Shown: positions 36,459-45,633 of the stretch, piece after piece
Position numbering within the stretch: the stretch's first letter is position 1
How the letters are laid out: the number at the start of each line of letters is the position of its first letter
Source of the DNA: Luteibacter sp.
GTDB taxonomy: Bacteria; Pseudomonadota; Gammaproteobacteria; Xanthomonadales; Rhodanobacteraceae
DNA: 64,000 nucleotides
Assembly (NCBI RefSeq): GCF_009912395.1
Contig: NZ_WNDO01000006.1
Location: 1 to 64,000 of the forward strand
Reading direction: 5' to 3'
Notes under the pieces: model-generated
The model's input: the letters and a program-made list of their open reading frames with translations, nothing else
What the model was told of the DNA's origin: nothing
The model's database searches: none
Program-made: the position numbers and the translations under genes

Positions 36459-36652
36459 GGCCAATCCTTTGGCGTTTTGGGGGTGGGTCCGTGAAGATTG
36501 CCGCCCCCGGCCACTCAAGGATGTAGGTGGTTTCCTAAACCAAAGCCGGTCTTTCCGCCTACATGGCATGTTGCGACGCAGCTACGACAATGCGTGGACG
36601 ACCACCAATAGTCATGGGATACACTGCGCCAAACCACCAGGCTGACCACGGA

Positions 36653-38527
36653 ATGTCCCAGTTTTCCCTCCTCGGCAAGCGTCGCTTCGCACCGTTCTTC
36701 TGGACCCAGGCGCTCGGTGCCTTCAACGACAACGCGTTCCGCAACGCCATGGTGATGCTGGTGGCGTTCCAGATGGCGCTGCCCGACAAAACAATCTCGC
36801 TTTACACCAACCTCGCGCCTGCCCTGTTCATTCTTCCGTACTTCCTTTTTTCCGCCACGGCGGGGCAGTTGGCCGAGAAGTTCGAGAAGACGCGCATCAT
36901 TCGTTTCGTCAAATTGTTTGAAATCGCCGCGATGGCGATCGCCGCGGTGGGCTTCTTCACCCATCACGTGTCGCTGCTGCTCGTGGTGCTGTTCCTCATG
37001 GGCGTGCACTCGACCGTTTTCGGGCCGATCAAGTACTCGATCCTTCCGCAGTCGCTGGAACGCTCCGAATTGGTGGGTGGCAACGGGCTGGTGGAGACCG
37101 GTACGCAGCTGGCGATGCTGATCGGCATGATCGTGGGCAACACGTTGATGCTGATTCCCGGCTACGGTCCGTTGGCGGCATCGTCGGCCACCATCGTCAT
37201 CGCGTTGACCGGCTATATCGTCAGCCGCTCCATTCCTTCGGCACCGGCGACGGCGCCCGATCTGAAGTTCAACTGGAATCCGGCGAGCGAGACCTCGCGC
37301 GTGCTGAAGATCACGCACGAGGACCGCGCGATCTGGAACGCCGTGCTCGGCATTTCGTGGTTCTGGTTCTTCGGCACCGTGATGGTCGCGCAGTTGCCGA
37401 CCTATACGCGACACGTCCTGGGTGGCGATGGTTCGGTCAATACGCTGGCCCTTACCTTGTTTTCGCTGGGTACCGGTATCGGTTCGCTGCTGTGCGAGCG
37501 CCTGTCGACCCGCCGCGTGGAGATCGGCCTCGTGCCGATGGGCGCGTTCGGGCTGACGATCTTCGCAGTAGACCTCTTTTTCGCCCATCCGGTGATCCCG
37601 GCGAGCACGTTGCTGACCTGGACGGGCTTCCTCGCCGCGCCCGGCGCCTGGCGCGTCGCATTCGACCTGGCGATGATCGGCGCGTTCGCCGGCTTCTATG
37701 TGGTGCCGCTGTTCGCCTTCGTGCAGAGCAGGGCGCCGCGCGAGCGGCTGTCGCGCATCATCGCGGGCAACAACATCGTCAATGCGTTGCTTATCTGCAT
37801 CGCCTCCGGCTTCGGCGTAGGTCTCACGCTGCTCGGTCTCGACACGCCGACGATCTTCCTCGTGACTGGCCTCATGAACATCGCGGTGGCGGTGTACATC
37901 TTCACGCTCACTCCCGAATTCATGATGCGCTTCATCACGTGGGTGCTGGTGAATACGCTCTATCGCGTGCGCGTGGATGGCCTGAAGAACGTGCCGGATG
38001 AAGGCGCCGCGCTCGTGGTGTGCAACCACGTCAGCTTCATGGATCCCTTGATCCTGATGGCGAGCGTGCGGCGGCCCATGCGCTTCGTGATGTACTACAA
38101 GATATTCAACATCCCGGTGCTCAACTTCGTATTCCGCACGGCCAAGGCGATTCCCATCGCGGGTCGCAACGAAGATCAGGCGCTGATGGACGAGGCCTTC
38201 GAACGCATCGACGAGGCGCTGGCCGCCGGCGAGGTCGTTTGCATCTTCCCCGAAGGCGGGCTGACCCGCGATGGCGCCATCGCGCCGTTCCGTCCGGGCG
38301 TCGATCGCATCCTCGCGCGTCGCCCGGTGCCCGTGGTGCCGCTGGCGTTGCGGGGCATGTGGGGCAGCATCTTCAGCCGGCGCGACGATGCCTTGCATCG
38401 TGCGCGACTACCGCGTCGCTTCTGGTCGCGTATCGAACTGGTGGGTGGTGCAGCGGTGCCGGTGGGCGCCGCCAATGCCGCCGTGCTGGAAGCGCGGGTC
38501 GGCGAACTGCGTGGTGACAACGCCTGA
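36653..38527 (+). CDS. MFS transporter fused to PlsC-type acyltransferase (LplT-PlsC-like)
   Basis: A 624-residue fusion. Residues 1-420 form an MFS transporter of about 12 helices opening with FAPFFWTQALGAFNDNAFRN, typical of LplT lysophospholipid flippases. Residues 430-624 are a 1-acyl-sn-glycerol-3-phosphate acyltransferase domain with NHVSFMDPL (H-x4-D) and FPEGGLTRDG motifs. Together they could flip lysophospholipid inward and reacylate it. The acyl-ACP synthetase domain found in full Aas-type fusions is missing. The start at 36653 is supported by the family N terminus. A perfect hairpin overlaps its stop. Confidence 0.87.
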   Translation: MSQFSLLGKRRFAPFFWTQALGAFNDNAFRNAMVMLVAFQMALPDKTISLYTNLAPALFILPYFLFSATAGQLAEKFEKTRIIRFVKLFEIAAMAIAAVGFFTHHVSLLLVVLFLMGVHSTVFGPIKYSILPQSLERSELVGGNGLVETGTQLAMLIGMIVGNTLMLIPGYGPLAASSATIVIALTGYIVSRSIPSAPATAPDLKFNWNPASETSRVLKITHEDRAIWNAVLGISWFWFFGTVMVAQLPTYTRHVLGGDGSVNTLALTLFSLGTGIGSLLCERLSTRRVEIGLVPMGAFGLTIFAVDLFFAHPVIPASTLLTWTGFLAAPGAWRVAFDLAMIGAFAGFYVVPLFAFVQSRAPRERLSRIIAGNNIVNALLICIASGFGVGLTLLGLDTPTIFLVTGLMNIAVAVYIFTLTPEFMMRFITWVLVNTLYRVRVDGLKNVPDEGAALVVCNHVSFMDPLILMASVRRPMRFVMYYKIFNIPVLNFVFRTAKAIPIAGRNEDQALMDEAFERIDEALAAGEVVCIFPEGGLTRDGAIAPFRPGVDRILARRPVPVVPLALRGMWGSIFSRRDDALHRARLPRRFWSRIELVGGAAVPVGAANAAVLEARVGELRGDNA

Positions 38528-38543
38528 GGCAATGCCTCAGGCG
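38521..38543. terminator. Hairpin overlapping two convergent stop codons
   Basis: CGCCTGAGGC AAT GCCTCAGGCG forms a perfect 10-base-pair stem that includes the stop codons of both the MFS-PlsC gene and ampE. It would terminate or protect both convergent transcripts; no long U tract is present. Confidence 0.6.
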
Positions 38544-39403
38544 AACCAGGCCGCCAGCACGATCACCGCCACCACGGCCAGCCAGACGATCAGCACGCGG
38601 CGGATGACGCGGCGTGCGTCTTCCAGTTCGGCGATGGGGTCGCTGACGTCCTGCACATAGCCATCGCCGGCTTCTACGTCGGCATCTACGCCTGCTCGGG
38701 CGACGGCGCCCAGGAAGTCGGGCTCCAGACGGCTGCGCGGGCTGCCGGAGTGGCGGTGCCAGTGCCGCCAGGCGCCGACCACGGCGTCGAAGTCCGACAC
38801 CAGGGCCATGGCAAAGACCATCAGGTGGGCGGGGATCCAGTCCAACGCGTCCGCAAGGCGGCGGGCGGCACCGCGCGCGTCGCCATCGAGCGAAAGCGAC
38901 GCGTCGCGCCCCAGCGACTGCGTGAGCCGATAGCCCAGCGCGCCGACCGGGCCAAGCAGGAAGAACCAGAACAGCACGCCGAAACGACGACGCAGGGCCG
39001 CGTAGAAGGTGGCTTCGACCAGGGCTGGAGCGAACCAAGGCAGCGGTTGTTCGTCGTGACGCAGGGCCGCCACGGCTTCCTCGCGACGCAGGGCGTCCGG
39101 TGCATGCAGCACGGCGTCGAGGTCGGTCTCGATCTCGCGAGGCCCCAGCGCGTACACCAGAACCAGCACGGCGAAGACGAACCACGCGATGTCGAAGAGG
39201 GGCAGGGCACGCAGGATGCCGCCGAGGATCGCGCAGCCGATGATGGGCACCAGCAGCACGACGGCGACACGGCCTGCGCCGGATAGGTCGGCAAGCCGGT
39301 TCACCCAGTGGCGGAACCATCGATCGTCGCGCCACCGCGCCAGCTGCGGCACGCTCCAGACAATGACGAGGGCGATGAGTACGGCGAGGAGGCGTAGGGC
39401 CAT
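38537..39403 (-). CDS. ampE: AmpE-like inner-membrane protein
   Basis: A 288-residue protein with an N-terminal membrane segment, a second pair near residues 45-85, one near 140-160, and a C-terminal anchor. VYALGPREIETDLDAVL, RFGVLFWFFLLGPVGALGYRL and LDWIPAHLMVFAMALVSDFDAV are the hallmarks of AmpE, related to CobD. AmpE is a proposed signalling protein for cell-wall-linked beta-lactamase regulation in enterobacteria. No ampD is adjacent here. The assignment comes from motifs; the role in this organism is untested. Confidence 0.82.
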   Translation of the reverse strand: MALRLLAVLIALVIVWSVPQLARWRDDRWFRHWVNRLADLSGAGRVAVVLLVPIIGCAILGGILRALPLFDIAWFVFAVLVLVYALGPREIETDLDAVLHAPDALRREEAVAALRHDEQPLPWFAPALVEATFYAALRRRFGVLFWFFLLGPVGALGYRLTQSLGRDASLSLDGDARGAARRLADALDWIPAHLMVFAMALVSDFDAVVGAWRHWHRHSGSPRSRLEPDFLGAVARAGVDADVEAGDGYVQDVSDPIAELEDARRVIRRVLIVWLAVVAVIVLAAWFA

Positions 39404-39461
39404 GACGATGCGGTCCGCGTGTCGATGGCCCGATTGTAGGCGATGGATCGAAGGCTGTGGA

Positions 39462-40448
39462 TCAGCTGCGAGGCATGTCCGCGACGAGCTGCTCCAGCTT
39501 CACGCCGCGCAAGCCCAGCCAGTGCTCGATCAGCCGGTACGACACCGACAGCGGTGGCGGCACGCCGAGCGTGCCGGCGGCCATGCCCTGCACGATGTCC
39601 TCGACCGTGAACCAGCGCGCGTCTTCCAGTTCGTCGTCGCGCAGGCGGATGTCGCGGCTCTTCGCGGTGGCGGTGAAGCCGACCATGAGCGACGCCGGCA
39701 GCGGCCAGGGTTGCGAGGAGTGGTAGGTGGCGTGCAGCACCTCGACGCCGGATTCCTCGCGTACCTCGCGCTTAACGGCATCCTCGAGCGATTCGCCCGG
39801 CTCGATGAAACCGGCCAGGGTCGAATAACGCCCCTTGGGCCAACCACGCTGGCGGCCGAGCAGGCAGGCGTAACCGTGCTCGACGATCACGATGATCGCG
39901 GCATCGGTGCGAGGAAAATGCAGGTGGGGACCCTCCGGATTCGTGCATTGCACGCGATGGCCGGAGGACACCACCATCGTCGGCGCGCCGCAGAGGTTGC
40001 AGAAGCGTGTTTGCCGATGCCAGTGCGCCACGCCCTTGGCGAAGGCGAACAGGCCGGCGTCGAAGGCCGGGAAAAGCAGCCCCGCCTCGCGCAGCGACAT
40101 GCGCCGCGCACCGGTCAGGGCGACGAAGGTCTCGATGTGGGCTTCGTCGAACTCCAGAGCGAACCAGGCCGAGCCTTGTGCGAGGCCGAGGAAGGTCGCC
40201 GGCACGTCGCCGAAACGCTCCGCGCGCATGCTGGCGTCCATCCACTGCGGGCGGTCGGCATTGGCCTGCACGAGTGCCTGGCCTTCGCTGTCCAGCACGA
40301 GGAAGCGCGTATCGGCCGCGCGTTCGGTTTCTTCCACCCACAGGCGATCGTCGCGGCGCTCGGCCATGCGATCGATCTCGATACCGGCGAACACGTTCTC
40401 GCGCGCCCGTGTCGCCACCGCCTCGTTACGCTCCGCCCCGACGCTCAC
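39462..40448 (-). CDS. nudC: NAD(+) diphosphatase / NAD-cap decapping Nudix hydrolase
   Basis: A 328-residue Nudix protein. The Nudix box GFIEPGESLEDAVKREVREESGV (about 215-237) fits G-x5-E-x7-R-E-U-x-E-E-x-G-U. SQPWPLPASLM is the NudC signature that follows. The zinc finger before it shows CNLC and one further Cys (VQCTNPEG), but the fourth Cys is missing; a nearby His may replace it. The enzyme hydrolyses NAD(H) and removes NAD caps from RNA. The N-terminal domain (1-130) is as in the family. It lies just upstream of erpA on the same strand order but is transcribed after it. Confidence 0.93.
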   Translation of the reverse strand: MSVGAERNEAVATRARENVFAGIEIDRMAERRDDRLWVEETERAADTRFLVLDSEGQALVQANADRPQWMDASMRAERFGDVPATFLGLAQGSAWFALEFDEAHIETFVALTGARRMSLREAGLLFPAFDAGLFAFAKGVAHWHRQTRFCNLCGAPTMVVSSGHRVQCTNPEGPHLHFPRTDAAIIVIVEHGYACLLGRQRGWPKGRYSTLAGFIEPGESLEDAVKREVREESGVEVLHATYHSSQPWPLPASLMVGFTATAKSRDIRLRDDELEDARWFTVEDIVQGMAAGTLGVPPPLSVSYRLIEHWLGLRGVKLEQLVADMPRS

Positions 40449-40458
40449 GCGGGATGGC

Positions 40459-40845
40459 TCAAGCGCTGAACGACGAGCCGCAACCGCAGGTCGTCTTGGC
40501 GTTGGGATTGCGGATGACGAATTGCGAACCGCTGAACGATTCCTTGTAGTCGATCTCCGCGCCGGTCAGGTACTGCAACGACAGCGGATCGACGAGCAGG
40601 GTGACGCCGTCGCGCGAGATGGCCAGGTCGTCCTCGGCCTGGTCCTCGTCGAAGGTGAAGCCGTACTGGAAGCCCGAGCAACCGCCACCGCTGATGTAGA
40701 CACGCAACTTCAGCGACGGATTGCCTTCTTCCTCGATCAGCTCGTGCACCTTGCGGGCGGCGGCCTCGGTGAAGATCAGCGGAGCACCGGCCGACCGGTA
40801 ATCCGGCGCGGCAGCGGTGGGAGCCATGGGGAAGGGGTTGTTCAT
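40459..40845 (-). CDS. erpA: Iron-sulfur cluster insertion protein ErpA
   Basis: A 128-residue A-type Fe-S carrier. The three ligand cysteines lie in [11 protein letters not shown] (about 57) and the C-terminal TTCGCGSSF (about 121 and 123). It transfers [4Fe-4S] clusters to apo-proteins, classically IspG/IspH. It lies downstream of the bactofilin gene on the minus strand, with 30 bases between. Length and motif spacing fit ErpA better than IscA. Confidence 0.93.
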   Translation of the reverse strand: MNNPFPMAPTAAAPDYRSAGAPLIFTEAAARKVHELIEEEGNPSLKLRVYISGGGCSGFQYGFTFDEDQAEDDLAISRDGVTLLVDPLSLQYLTGAEIDYKESFSGSQFVIRNPNAKTTCGCGSSFSA

Positions 40846-40875
40846 GCGCCCATAATGGCGCCGATCCGTGACAGG

Positions 40876-41307
40876 TCAAGCCTTGGTCAGCGCCCGGGTA
40901 ACCTCGGTGGCGCTCTCGGCGAGCTGGCGCACGGTCGGCGGGGCGCGGTGGATCATCCGCCCGTTCACCCTGGCGCCGGCGGCCATTTCCAGCACCTGGT
41001 ACTGCACGTCGCCCTCGATAAGGGCGAGTGGAGCCAGCTCCAGGCGGTCGCGGATCTCGACATCCCCGGTCACGCCGCCGTTGATGACGGCATGCGGGAC
41101 ATCCACGCGCCCGATGACGCGACCGGTCTCGCTAATGGTGAGAATGCCGTCGCCATCCGCACGGACATTGCCCTCGATGGTGCCGTCCAGGTGCAGGGCG
41201 CCGCGAAAGTCGATATCGCCGCGCAGAGTCACGCCCTGGGCGATCAGGCTCGTGGCGATGGCGCTGACCGCTGGCGGCTGGTTCTTCCGGTTGTTAGTGC
41301 CGAACAT
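40876..41307 (-). CDS. Bactofilin-family polymer-forming protein
   Basis: A 143-residue protein with the DUF583 bactofilin core: SLIAQGVTLRGDIDFRGALHLDGTIEGNVRADG... forming a right-handed beta-helix of short turns (about residues 22-110). Bactofilins polymerise into cytoskeletal filaments that organise cell shape and wall enzymes. It lies between the DUF6776-like gene and erpA on the minus strand, an order seen across this family of bacteria. No membrane segment. Confidence 0.92.
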   Translation of the reverse strand: MFGTNNRKNQPPAVSAIATSLIAQGVTLRGDIDFRGALHLDGTIEGNVRADGDGILTISETGRVIGRVDVPHAVINGGVTGDVEIRDRLELAPLALIEGDVQYQVLEMAAGARVNGRMIHRAPPTVRQLAESATEVTRALTKA

Positions 41308-41389
41308 CGTTGGCGTCCTCGTTACGGGTGGCGTCGGTCCAGGGGATGGTTGCGGTGACCGGCTCGGCGCCGGTGACAGTGGCGACCAG

Positions 41390-42040
41390 TCACAGCCGGG
41401 CCGGCTGGAATCCAGTGGGCAGGGTGAAGCTGGTCTGCACCTGCTGGAAGTACTTGAAGGAAAAGGGCTGGTCGACCAGGTCGCCGGACTGGCCCAGTGT
41501 GGGGCCCTCCAGGGTCACGACCTTGTTGGCCTGGATGCCCTCGATGGCAAGGTGCAGGGAACCCTTCATGAGATCGCCGCGGCGGGCGTTCTGGGTGAGG
41601 GTGACGACGAGATTCCAGGCCTGTTTCGACCCGTCGACCTTGGTCCCGCGCGCGCCCTGGATCCGGAGGCCCTGGCGCTGGCCGTCGCCGCCGACGAGGC
41701 GGGAGTAAAAGTCGAGGTCGGTGCGCAGGCCGCTGATCTCCTCGTCGCGTTCGGCGAGGTTGCGTTTGAGTTCCTTGGTGGCGACATCGCCCACCTGGCT
41801 GGCCCGTTCGAGGTTGGCGACCTGCTGGCGCAGTTCCTCGGTTTCGGCGGTGGCCTGGTGGCTGGCGCTGCGATCGGCGGGTCGGCTGGAGCCGCCGCGG
41901 CCGCCGAACCACCCGCCCAGCAGCAGGGCGACGACGACGCTCAACGCCCAGCCAACCCCAAGGAAGAGGCGGCGACGGCGTTCGCGGGCCGCGTCGTCGA
42001 GCGTGCGCACGACGAACCGTGGCGGATGGCGTGGGGCCAT
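41390..42040 (-). CDS. DUF6776-like membrane-anchored coiled-coil protein
   Basis: A 216-residue protein with one N-terminal transmembrane helix (LFLGVGWALSVVVALLLGGWF, about 24-44). A coiled coil follows (about 60-105, ELRQQVANLERASQVGDVATKELKRNLAERDEEI), then a beta-rich C-terminal domain (about 130-216). The conserved neighbourhood next to a bactofilin suggests it anchors or positions the filament at the membrane. The family name is recalled from context and is not certain. Confidence 0.75.
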   Translation of the reverse strand: MAPRHPPRFVVRTLDDAARERRRRLFLGVGWALSVVVALLLGGWFGGRGGSSRPADRSASHQATAETEELRQQVANLERASQVGDVATKELKRNLAERDEEISGLRTDLDFYSRLVGGDGQRQGLRIQGARGTKVDGSKQAWNLVVTLTQNARRGDLMKGSLHLAIEGIQANKVVTLEGPTLGQSGDLVDQPFSFKYFQQVQTSFTLPTGFQPARL

Positions 42041-42130
42041 GGACGGGTCCGTGGAAAAAGCGTGAAGGGCCGATGGTATAGCCCTTGTGTTTCCGAACGG
42101 TCAAGGAACCGTTCCACGGATCACCAAGAA

Positions 42131-42154
42131 GAAGGCCGCCTTGCGGCGGCCTTC
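42131..42154 (-). terminator. Terminator of bfr
   Basis: A perfect 10-base-pair hairpin (GAAGGCCGCC, TTGC loop on the plus strand, GGCGGCCTTC) lies 7 bases past the bfr stop. On the minus strand it is followed by TTCTTGG, a short U-rich tail. Confidence 0.75.
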
Positions 42155-42160
42155 GTGAGA

Positions 42161-42643
42161 TCAATCGTGGTTGATCGATCCGACCTTGCTGAGCATATAG
42201 CGCTCGGGGCCGATGTCCTTGATGAGGCTGAACTGGGTTTCCAGCCAGTCGATGTGTTCTTCTTCCTGGCCAAGGATGAACTTGAACAGGTCGCGGCTGA
42301 CGAAGTCGTGGATGCCTTCGCTGTAGGCGATGGCTTCGCGCAGGTCCTTCGTGGCGATCATTTCGAGATCGAGGTCGCCCTGGAGGGCTTCGACCACGTT
42401 CTCGCCGATGCGCAGCTTGCCCAGGTGCTGGAGGTTCGGCAGGCCGTCGAGGAAGAGGATGCGCTCGATCAGCTTGTCGGCGTGCTTCATCTCTTCGATG
42501 GACTCTTCGTACTCGTGCTTGGCGAGCTCGTTGTAGCCCCAGTCCTTAAACATCCTGTAATGCAGGAAGTACTGGTTGATGGCGGCCAGCTCGTTGTAGA
42601 GCACCTTGTTGAGGTATTCGATGACCTTCGCGTCGCCCTTCAT
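42161..42643 (-). CDS. bfr: Bacterioferritin
   Basis: A 160-residue ferritin that stores iron in a 24-mer shell. Ferroxidase ligands are at the canonical positions: E18 (NELAA), E51 and H54 (EEMKHAD), E94 region, E127 and H130 ([10 protein letters not shown]). Met52, the haem ligand between subunits, is present, so this is the haem-binding subunit type. The neighbouring Bfd-like gene supports iron release by ferredoxin-driven reduction. Length is typical (158). Confidence 0.96.
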   Translation of the reverse strand: MKGDAKVIEYLNKVLYNELAAINQYFLHYRMFKDWGYNELAKHEYEESIEEMKHADKLIERILFLDGLPNLQHLGKLRIGENVVEALQGDLDLEMIATKDLREAIAYSEGIHDFVSRDLFKFILGQEEEHIDWLETQFSLIKDIGPERYMLSKVGSINHD

Positions 42644-42748
42644 ATGGGGTCTCCCTGGATAAGCAGGGTGCGACTATACGTCGCCCGAAAAGACGATGAC
42701 GTAACGAGAATGAAGACGGTTTGCGTCCGCGCTACGGAGGTGCGCGGA

Positions 42749-42952
42749 TCAGGCCGGCTGGGGCAGGAAGGCCAGCACCGGCCGGGTCTCCGCGACGGCG
42801 TCGCGCAGGCACTGGCGGGCTTCGGACTCGCAGGCGCCACAGCAGTCGGAGCAGCCGGTGCGGGCCTGGAGTTCGGCAAACGACTCCACGCCCTCGGCCG
42901 CGGCGCGGCGGATGGCGTGGTCGGTGACGGCGTTACACATGCAGATGTACAT
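42749..42952 (-). CDS. bfd: Bacterioferritin-associated ferredoxin
   Basis: A 67-residue [2Fe-2S] protein with cysteine pattern CMC (4, 6) and CSDCCGAC (about 34-41), the Bfd BFD-like domain. It donates electrons to haem in Bfr to mobilise stored Fe(III). It lies directly upstream of bfr on the same strand; the 105-base gap between them may hold the separate bfr promoter. Confidence 0.93.
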   Translation of the reverse strand: MYICMCNAVTDHAIRRAAAEGVESFAELQARTGCSDCCGACESEARQCLRDAVAETRPVLAFLPQPA

Positions 42953-43011
42953 GGGGCGGCATTCGAACGCGAATGCGAACGATTGTCAACTGCGCAAATG
43001 TGAAGGCAGCC

Positions 43012-43554
43012 TCAGCGGCCCTCGGCGGCCCGGCGCTGTGCCTCGGCCTGCTGGGGGCAGCGGCCCACCTCCACGCAGCAGACCGTCTCGACGGTGGGCG
43101 CGAAGTGGCGCAGGGCGCGCTCGTAGACCTGGCGCTTGAAGTTGACCACGTGGTTGGCCGGGTACCAGAAATCGACCCAGCGCCAGAGATCGAACTCGGG
43201 CTTTTCGCAGGCGTCGAGCTTCAGGTCGTTCTCTGCGCCCACCAGGCGCAACAGGAACCAGACCTGTTTCTGGCCGATGCAGGTGGGGCGCTGGTGATGC
43301 CGCACGAAACGGCTGGGCAGGCGGTAACGCAGCCAGCCCCGGGTCTCGGCCAGCACCTCGACGTGATGGGAGAGCAGGCCAGTCTCTTCCTCCAGTTCGC
43401 GGTACATGGCCTCGAGCGGTGTTTCGTCGCTGCGCATGCCGCCCTGGGGGAATTGCCAGCCGTCCCGATTGACGCGGCGCGCCCAGAACAGGCGCCCGTC
43501 CCCGTTGAGGAGGACGATTCCCACGTTCGGTCGATAGCCATCTGCGTCGATCAT
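43012..43554 (-). CDS. rppH: RNA pyrophosphohydrolase RppH
   Basis: A 180-residue Nudix enzyme that removes pyrophosphate from the 5' end of mRNAs and so starts RNase E-dependent decay. It begins [17 protein letters not shown], the RppH signature start (ATG 43554), and has WQFPQGGM and a canonical Nudix box ([23 protein letters not shown]). The C terminus has a Cys pair not common in the family ([10 protein letters not shown]). Length is near the E. coli protein (176). Confidence 0.95.
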   Translation of the reverse strand: MIDADGYRPNVGIVLLNGDGRLFWARRVNRDGWQFPQGGMRSDETPLEAMYRELEEETGLLSHHVEVLAETRGWLRYRLPSRFVRHHQRPTCIGQKQVWFLLRLVGAENDLKLDACEKPEFDLWRWVDFWYPANHVVNFKRQVYERALRHFAPTVETVCCVEVGRCPQQAEAQRRAAEGR

Positions 43555-43718
43555 CAGCCCTCCGCAAAACCCCGGCGCGCTTACGAAAATCGTCGCGCTT
43601 CGGGTCCGATTCAACCACAGCGCCGGAAGCGGGGGCAAGGCGCCACTTGAATGACGAGCCAGCCCCGATTAAACTGCGCGGCCTTCGCGAGCGCGTCTCG
43701 CGGACGACCAGGTTCCAA

Positions 43719-43795
43719 GGCTAGGTAGCTCAGCTGGTCAGAGCGCGGCACTCATAATGCTGAGGTCGGCGGTTCGAGCCCGCCTCTAGCCACCA
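43719..43795 (+). tRNA. tRNA-Met(CAU), elongator
   Basis: A 77-base cloverleaf with acceptor GGCTAGG/TCTAGCC, D-loop AGCTGGTC, anticodon loop CTCATAA and encoded CCA. It closely resembles enterobacterial elongator tRNA-Met (GGCTAxGTAGCTCAG start). A terminator hairpin follows 9 bases later. Confidence 0.93.
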
Positions 43796-43804
43796 AAACG
43801 AAAA

Positions 43805-43831
43805 GGCCGTGCCCCAGGGCACGGCCTTTTT
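43805..43831 (+). terminator. Intrinsic terminator of tRNA-Met
   Basis: GGCCGTGCC and GGCACGGCC form a 9-10-base-pair stem followed by TTTTT, a textbook rho-independent terminator. It can also serve the convergent LuxR-type gene ending at 43836. Confidence 0.9.
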
Positions 43832-43835
43832 CTTT

Positions 43836-44459
43836 TCAGCCCGCCAGGGGCTCCGGTTCCGCGGGCGCATCCTCCCTGCGCACAGGCGTGGGTGGCTCAA
43901 GCACCACGCGGGCCAGTTCCACCACGTTGTTCACCCTCAGCTTGGCCATCAGGTTGGCCCGGTGCAGTTCCACGGTCTTGGGGCTGATGTTCAGTTCGGC
44001 CGCGATCACCTTGTTGAGCTTGCCGCTCATGATGCCGTCGAGCACCTGGGATTCCCGGCGAGTCAGGCTGACCTCCGGGCGCAGTATGGCGAAGCTGTTG
44101 GACGTGGGTTCCTCACTGCCCGGTTCGTCCTCCGGCAGGGGCATCAGGAAGGCGGCTTGGAAGGCGATGGGCGCGAGATCGAGCGGTTGGCGGGTGAGGC
44201 GGAAGCGGCGGACCGGGCGCCCCGTCGCACGGACCAGGTACTCGTCGTCGCTCCCGCCGCGTTCCAGGTGCGTCGCGAACCAGTCGGGTAGGGCGGCGGG
44301 CAGGGTATGACCGAACTCGCGATGGAACGCGTCGTTCGCCATGACGGCAGGGCCGCCTTCGCGTGGCCAGATGACGCAGGGCCAGGGCAGGGCGGCGAAA
44401 ACCTCCTCGGCCAGTCCGCTGGTATGCGAACCGTCGAGCGAATCACGACCAAGGCCCAT
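43836..44459 (-). CDS. LuxR-type transcriptional regulator with N-terminal PAS-like domain
   Basis: A 207-residue protein (start ATG 44459 after AAGGAGG). The C-terminal HTH is LuxR/FixJ type: [43 protein letters not shown]. The N terminus ([31 protein letters not shown]) resembles a PAS domain, so a small ligand or redox signal may control it. There is no receiver aspartate motif. No cognate sensor kinase is adjacent. Its targets are unknown. Confidence 0.85.
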   Translation of the reverse strand: MGLGRDSLDGSHTSGLAEEVFAALPWPCVIWPREGGPAVMANDAFHREFGHTLPAALPDWFATHLERGGSDDEYLVRATGRPVRRFRLTRQPLDLAPIAFQAAFLMPLPEDEPGSEEPTSNSFAILRPEVSLTRRESQVLDGIMSGKLNKVIAAELNISPKTVELHRANLMAKLRVNNVVELARVVLEPPTPVRREDAPAEPEPLAG

Positions 44460-44661
44460 CGGATGCCTCCTTGTGAGCGCTATGGACAGGCTGTGGACGG
44501 GGCCCCTTACCCCGCGGTGAAGTTTCCACTGCAACCGTTCGCCATGGAAAAGTCCAGTCGCATCGCCGGATTTGCGACGGTGGTCGTGAAGAACTTGCGA
44601 GTCGGCGCGTTTTTGGAGGGCTGCCGCTAAACTAGGCGGTCACCAGCCTTCCGGATCCATC

Positions 44662-45015
44662 ATGCGCATCTTCAAGACCTTCAACATCGAAGCGGCTCAC
44701 CGCTTGCCGAATGTGCCTGAAGGGCACAAATGCGCGCGTCTCCACGGACACTCGTTTCGCGTCGAACTGCATGTGGAAGGGCCGACCGACCCAGTGTTCG
44801 GCTGGGTGATGGACTTCGGTGACCTGAAGGCCCGCTTCCAGCCGCTCTACGACCGCCTCGACCATCACTATCTCAACGACATCGAGGGTCTGGAGAATCC
44901 CACCAGCGAGAACCTCGCCCGCTGGATCTTCGAGCACCTGCGTCCGGAGGTGCCGCAGCTGTGCAAGGTGGTGGTGCATGAGACGTGCACCTCCGGGGCG
45001 GAGTACAGCGAGTAA
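44662..45015 (+). CDS. queD: 6-carboxytetrahydropterin synthase QueD
   Basis: A 117-residue member of the PTPS family that makes 6-carboxy-5,6,7,8-tetrahydropterin for queuosine. Zinc-binding His residues lie in EAAHRLP and HGHSF, and the catalytic Cys in [11 protein letters not shown]. Length fits QueD (about 120). No other queuosine gene is in the window. Confidence 0.93.
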   Translation: MRIFKTFNIEAAHRLPNVPEGHKCARLHGHSFRVELHVEGPTDPVFGWVMDFGDLKARFQPLYDRLDHHYLNDIEGLENPTSENLARWIFEHLRPEVPQLCKVVVHETCTSGAEYSE

Positions 45016-45135
45016 CGATCGCCTGCGCTTTTCCGGCAGACGTCGAAAACCTGTCACCGCAACAAATTATGGTTGCTGCCCTGCAGCAGGCGGGTCTACA
45101 CTCCGGCACCTCCCCCGTTCCCCAACGGTGACACG

Positions 45136-45462
45136 ATGGCCAACGTAAACGGTTACGCCGATTTCGCCCGTTTCGTCGAGCAGGCCGCCGCCGCCCAGGC
45201 GCTGGCCTGGCGTGGCATGGAACGTGTTGCCGACCTGCATCTGCAGGCCATCGAAGGGCACGCCAGGGCCGCGACCGGCCTGATGGCCGATGCCATGCTC
45301 GCTCCCGACGCCGATGCCCTCCGTGCCGTACTGGCACGGGGCGAGCACTTGCAGCGCGAGGGTGTGGAGCGGGCCACGACGGCCGCCGGGGACATACTCG
45401 ATGTGGCTGTTCAGACGGCCACGTCGCTCGGCGCGCTGGTGGTCCGGCCCGCCAGGGCCTGA
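45136..45462 (+). CDS. Phasin-like small protein
   Basis: A 108-residue, fully helical, Ala-rich protein (ATG 45136). FVEQAAAAQALAWRGMERVADLHLQAIEGHARA and TTAAGDILDVAVQTATSLGALV give amphipathic helices as in phasins, which coat polyhydroxyalkanoate granules. It has no signal peptide. The family cannot be confirmed by motif because phasins are weakly conserved. Confidence 0.6.
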   Translation: MANVNGYADFARFVEQAAAAQALAWRGMERVADLHLQAIEGHARAATGLMADAMLAPDADALRAVLARGEHLQREGVERATTAAGDILDVAVQTATSLGALVVRPARA

Positions 45463-45534
45463 ACCTCCGTCGCGATGGTGCTCCGACGACGCGACGTCCT
45501 GTCGCGCCGGCGAGTGGTAGCGCCCTTTCCTCGC

Positions 45535-45564
45535 TTGTCCAGTCGTTTACGCCGCTGGTATACT
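45535..45564 (+). promoter_or_regulatory. Putative sigma-70 promoter of the atp operon
   Basis: TTGTCC (45535-45540), an 18-base spacer and TATACT (45559-45564) lie 70 bases before atpI, with an untranslated leader between. No competing candidate is visible in the gap. Confidence 0.6.
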
Positions 45565-45633
45565 TTTCCGGATTACACCGTGGCCCGTTGAACCAGTTGG
45601 TGCCGCCTAGCGCGTAACCACGGGAGCCTCGCG

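Noticed and set aside
36515..38398. A 627-codon open frame antisense to the MFS-PlsC gene
   Set aside because: His/Gln/Arg-rich low-complexity translation typical of an antisense shadow; the plus-strand protein has clear family motifs.
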